A stretch of 64,000 nt of DNA, from assembly GCF_963674565.1 (NCBI RefSeq), contig NZ_OY771430.1, forward strand, positions 2,294,001 through 2,358,000, given 5' to 3'. Under the pieces are notes generated by a model. It saw nothing but the letters and a program-made list of their open reading frames with translations. It was not told where the DNA came from and did not search any database. Source of the stretch: an uncultured Carboxylicivirga sp. (lineage in GTDB: Bacteria > Bacteroidota > Bacteroidia > Bacteroidales > Marinilabiliaceae). The position numbers were made by a program, and so were the translations under genes. Positions 63,572 to 64,000 of this stretch are shown one piece after another; within the stretch, counting starts at the first letter, position 1, and every line of letters begins with the position of its first letter.

Positions 63572-64000
63572 TTACTTCAAATTATATTTCGTTAAAAGTG
63601 ATTGGTATGAATCATCCTCACTTAAGCTGATTATTTGTATAAGTATTTGTATTATTTCGCCATCAAAACGGCTTAAAATCATATCATAACATTCATATTC
63701 AGTAAGTTTATTAAGACTCAACGATTTAACTATTTGATCAGTATAATTTTCTAATACTGCCATTTCAAGTAGTGGCAACAGTACTCTTTTGAGATTATTA
63801 TTTAATGTTCCTTCAAGATACTCAATGGCCAGATACCTCTGTTCTTTATTCTTACTTTGTATTCCGTTATATATTGTGTAGATATCGTTGGGTGGATAAT
63901 GTAAACCTAATAATTTAAATATGTGCTCTAAAGTATCATCCAACATATTCTCCAATAATCCTATTAACCTGATTCTTAATTCATCTATCTTGTTTTGCTC
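63572..64000 (-). CDS. C-terminal end of a HEAT-repeat protein (5' end outside window)
   Basis: The frame is open to the window edge, so this is the last 142 residues of a longer protein. It is helical, with HEAT-like units such as KNKEQRYLAIEYLEGTLNNN, and begins near the segment ENMLDDTLEHIFKLLGLHYP. The latter reminds me of the C-terminus of large bacterial MFS/Npt-type nucleotide transporter proteins with HEAT repeats and cyclic-nucleotide domains, but the match is from memory and weak. Its stop lies four bases from that of the serine hydrolase on the other strand. Confidence 0.5.
   Translation of the reverse strand, partial: EQNKIDELRIRLIGLLENMLDDTLEHIFKLLGLHYPPNDIYTIYNGIQSKNKEQRYLAIEYLEGTLNNNLKRVLLPLLEMAVLENYTDQIVKSLSLNKLTEYECYDMILSRFDGEIIQILIQIISLSEDDSYQSLLTKYNLK

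Noticed and set aside
1..64000. CRISPR arrays, rRNA genes, insertion sequences
   Set aside because: No regularly spaced repeats, rRNA segments or transposase genes were seen in the window.

Overview
The window looks like chromosomal DNA of a low-GC, probably marine or sediment member of the Bacteroidota, most likely near Bacteroidales/Marinilabiliales. The signs are Por-type (type IX secretion) C-terminal sorting domains on two secreted proteins, a NigD-like lipoprotein, a DUF3078 outer-membrane protein, a Reg_prop/Y_Y_Y one-protein glycan regulator, an IntDOT-like tyrosine recombinase, TTTG-N20-TAnnTTTG promoters and a tRNA without an encoded CCA. The species call is inference. Layout: 1-5 kb holds an MDP-1 phosphatase fragment, a chemoreceptor, and a LysR/YeiH/TauE-type set for sulfite or sulfonate export. 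5-16 kb is a beta-1,3-glucan locus: membrane regulator, TIM-barrel glycosidase, type IX-secreted jelly-roll protein and a large multidomain GH81 endo-glucanase, with no SusC/SusD pair in view. 16.3-22.1 kb is a seven-gene plus-strand cluster: SQR-like flavoprotein, DUF1847 protein, membrane thioredoxin, ArsM-like methyltransferase, a 31-residue Cys-containing peptide gene, a radical SAM/SPASM enzyme and a thioredoxin-thioredoxin reductase fusion. Its second half reads as a RiPP-type system with an arsenic-methylation flavour. 22-26 kb holds a lipoprotein-like hypothetical and an Asp-box (sortilin-like) secreted protein. 26.2-38.7 kb is a nine-gene minus-strand cluster that I read as a complete lysine-degradation proposal: lysine-ketoglutarate reductase, saccharopine dehydrogenase, ALDH7-type aminoadipate semialdehyde dehydrogenase, an isocitrate/homoisocitrate dehydrogenase-family enzyme, two fused aconitase-family enzymes and a citrate lyase (CitF plus a CitD-CitE fusion). 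Together they could run the fungal alpha-aminoadipate lysine pathway backwards, ending in homocitrate cleavage to acetate and 2-oxoglutarate, the co-substrate of the first step. 39-51.5 kb is ordinary core and accessory content: AraC regulator with apparent operators in front of DoxX/pirin, DUF3078, MscS, HAD, UPF0126, a PIF1-like helicase with TPRs, a long TPR protein, an M23 peptidase and a NigD-like lipoprotein. 51.6-54.6 kb is a tRNA-Arg(ACG) region with a broken tRNA copy carrying a palindromic insert, an integrase and a truncated second integrase, i.e. the scar of an integrative element. 54.8-64 kb holds oligopeptidase B, an AstE-like zinc enzyme, PPK2, an exported PEP-utilising/ATP-grasp protein, a serine hydrolase, and the end of a HEAT-repeat protein. 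The two systems most worth attention are the Cys-peptide/radical SAM/ArsM-like operon (18.7-22.1 kb) and the reverse-aminoadipate lysine cluster (26.2-38.7 kb). All functional statements are from reading the sequence and family knowledge; no searches were run.
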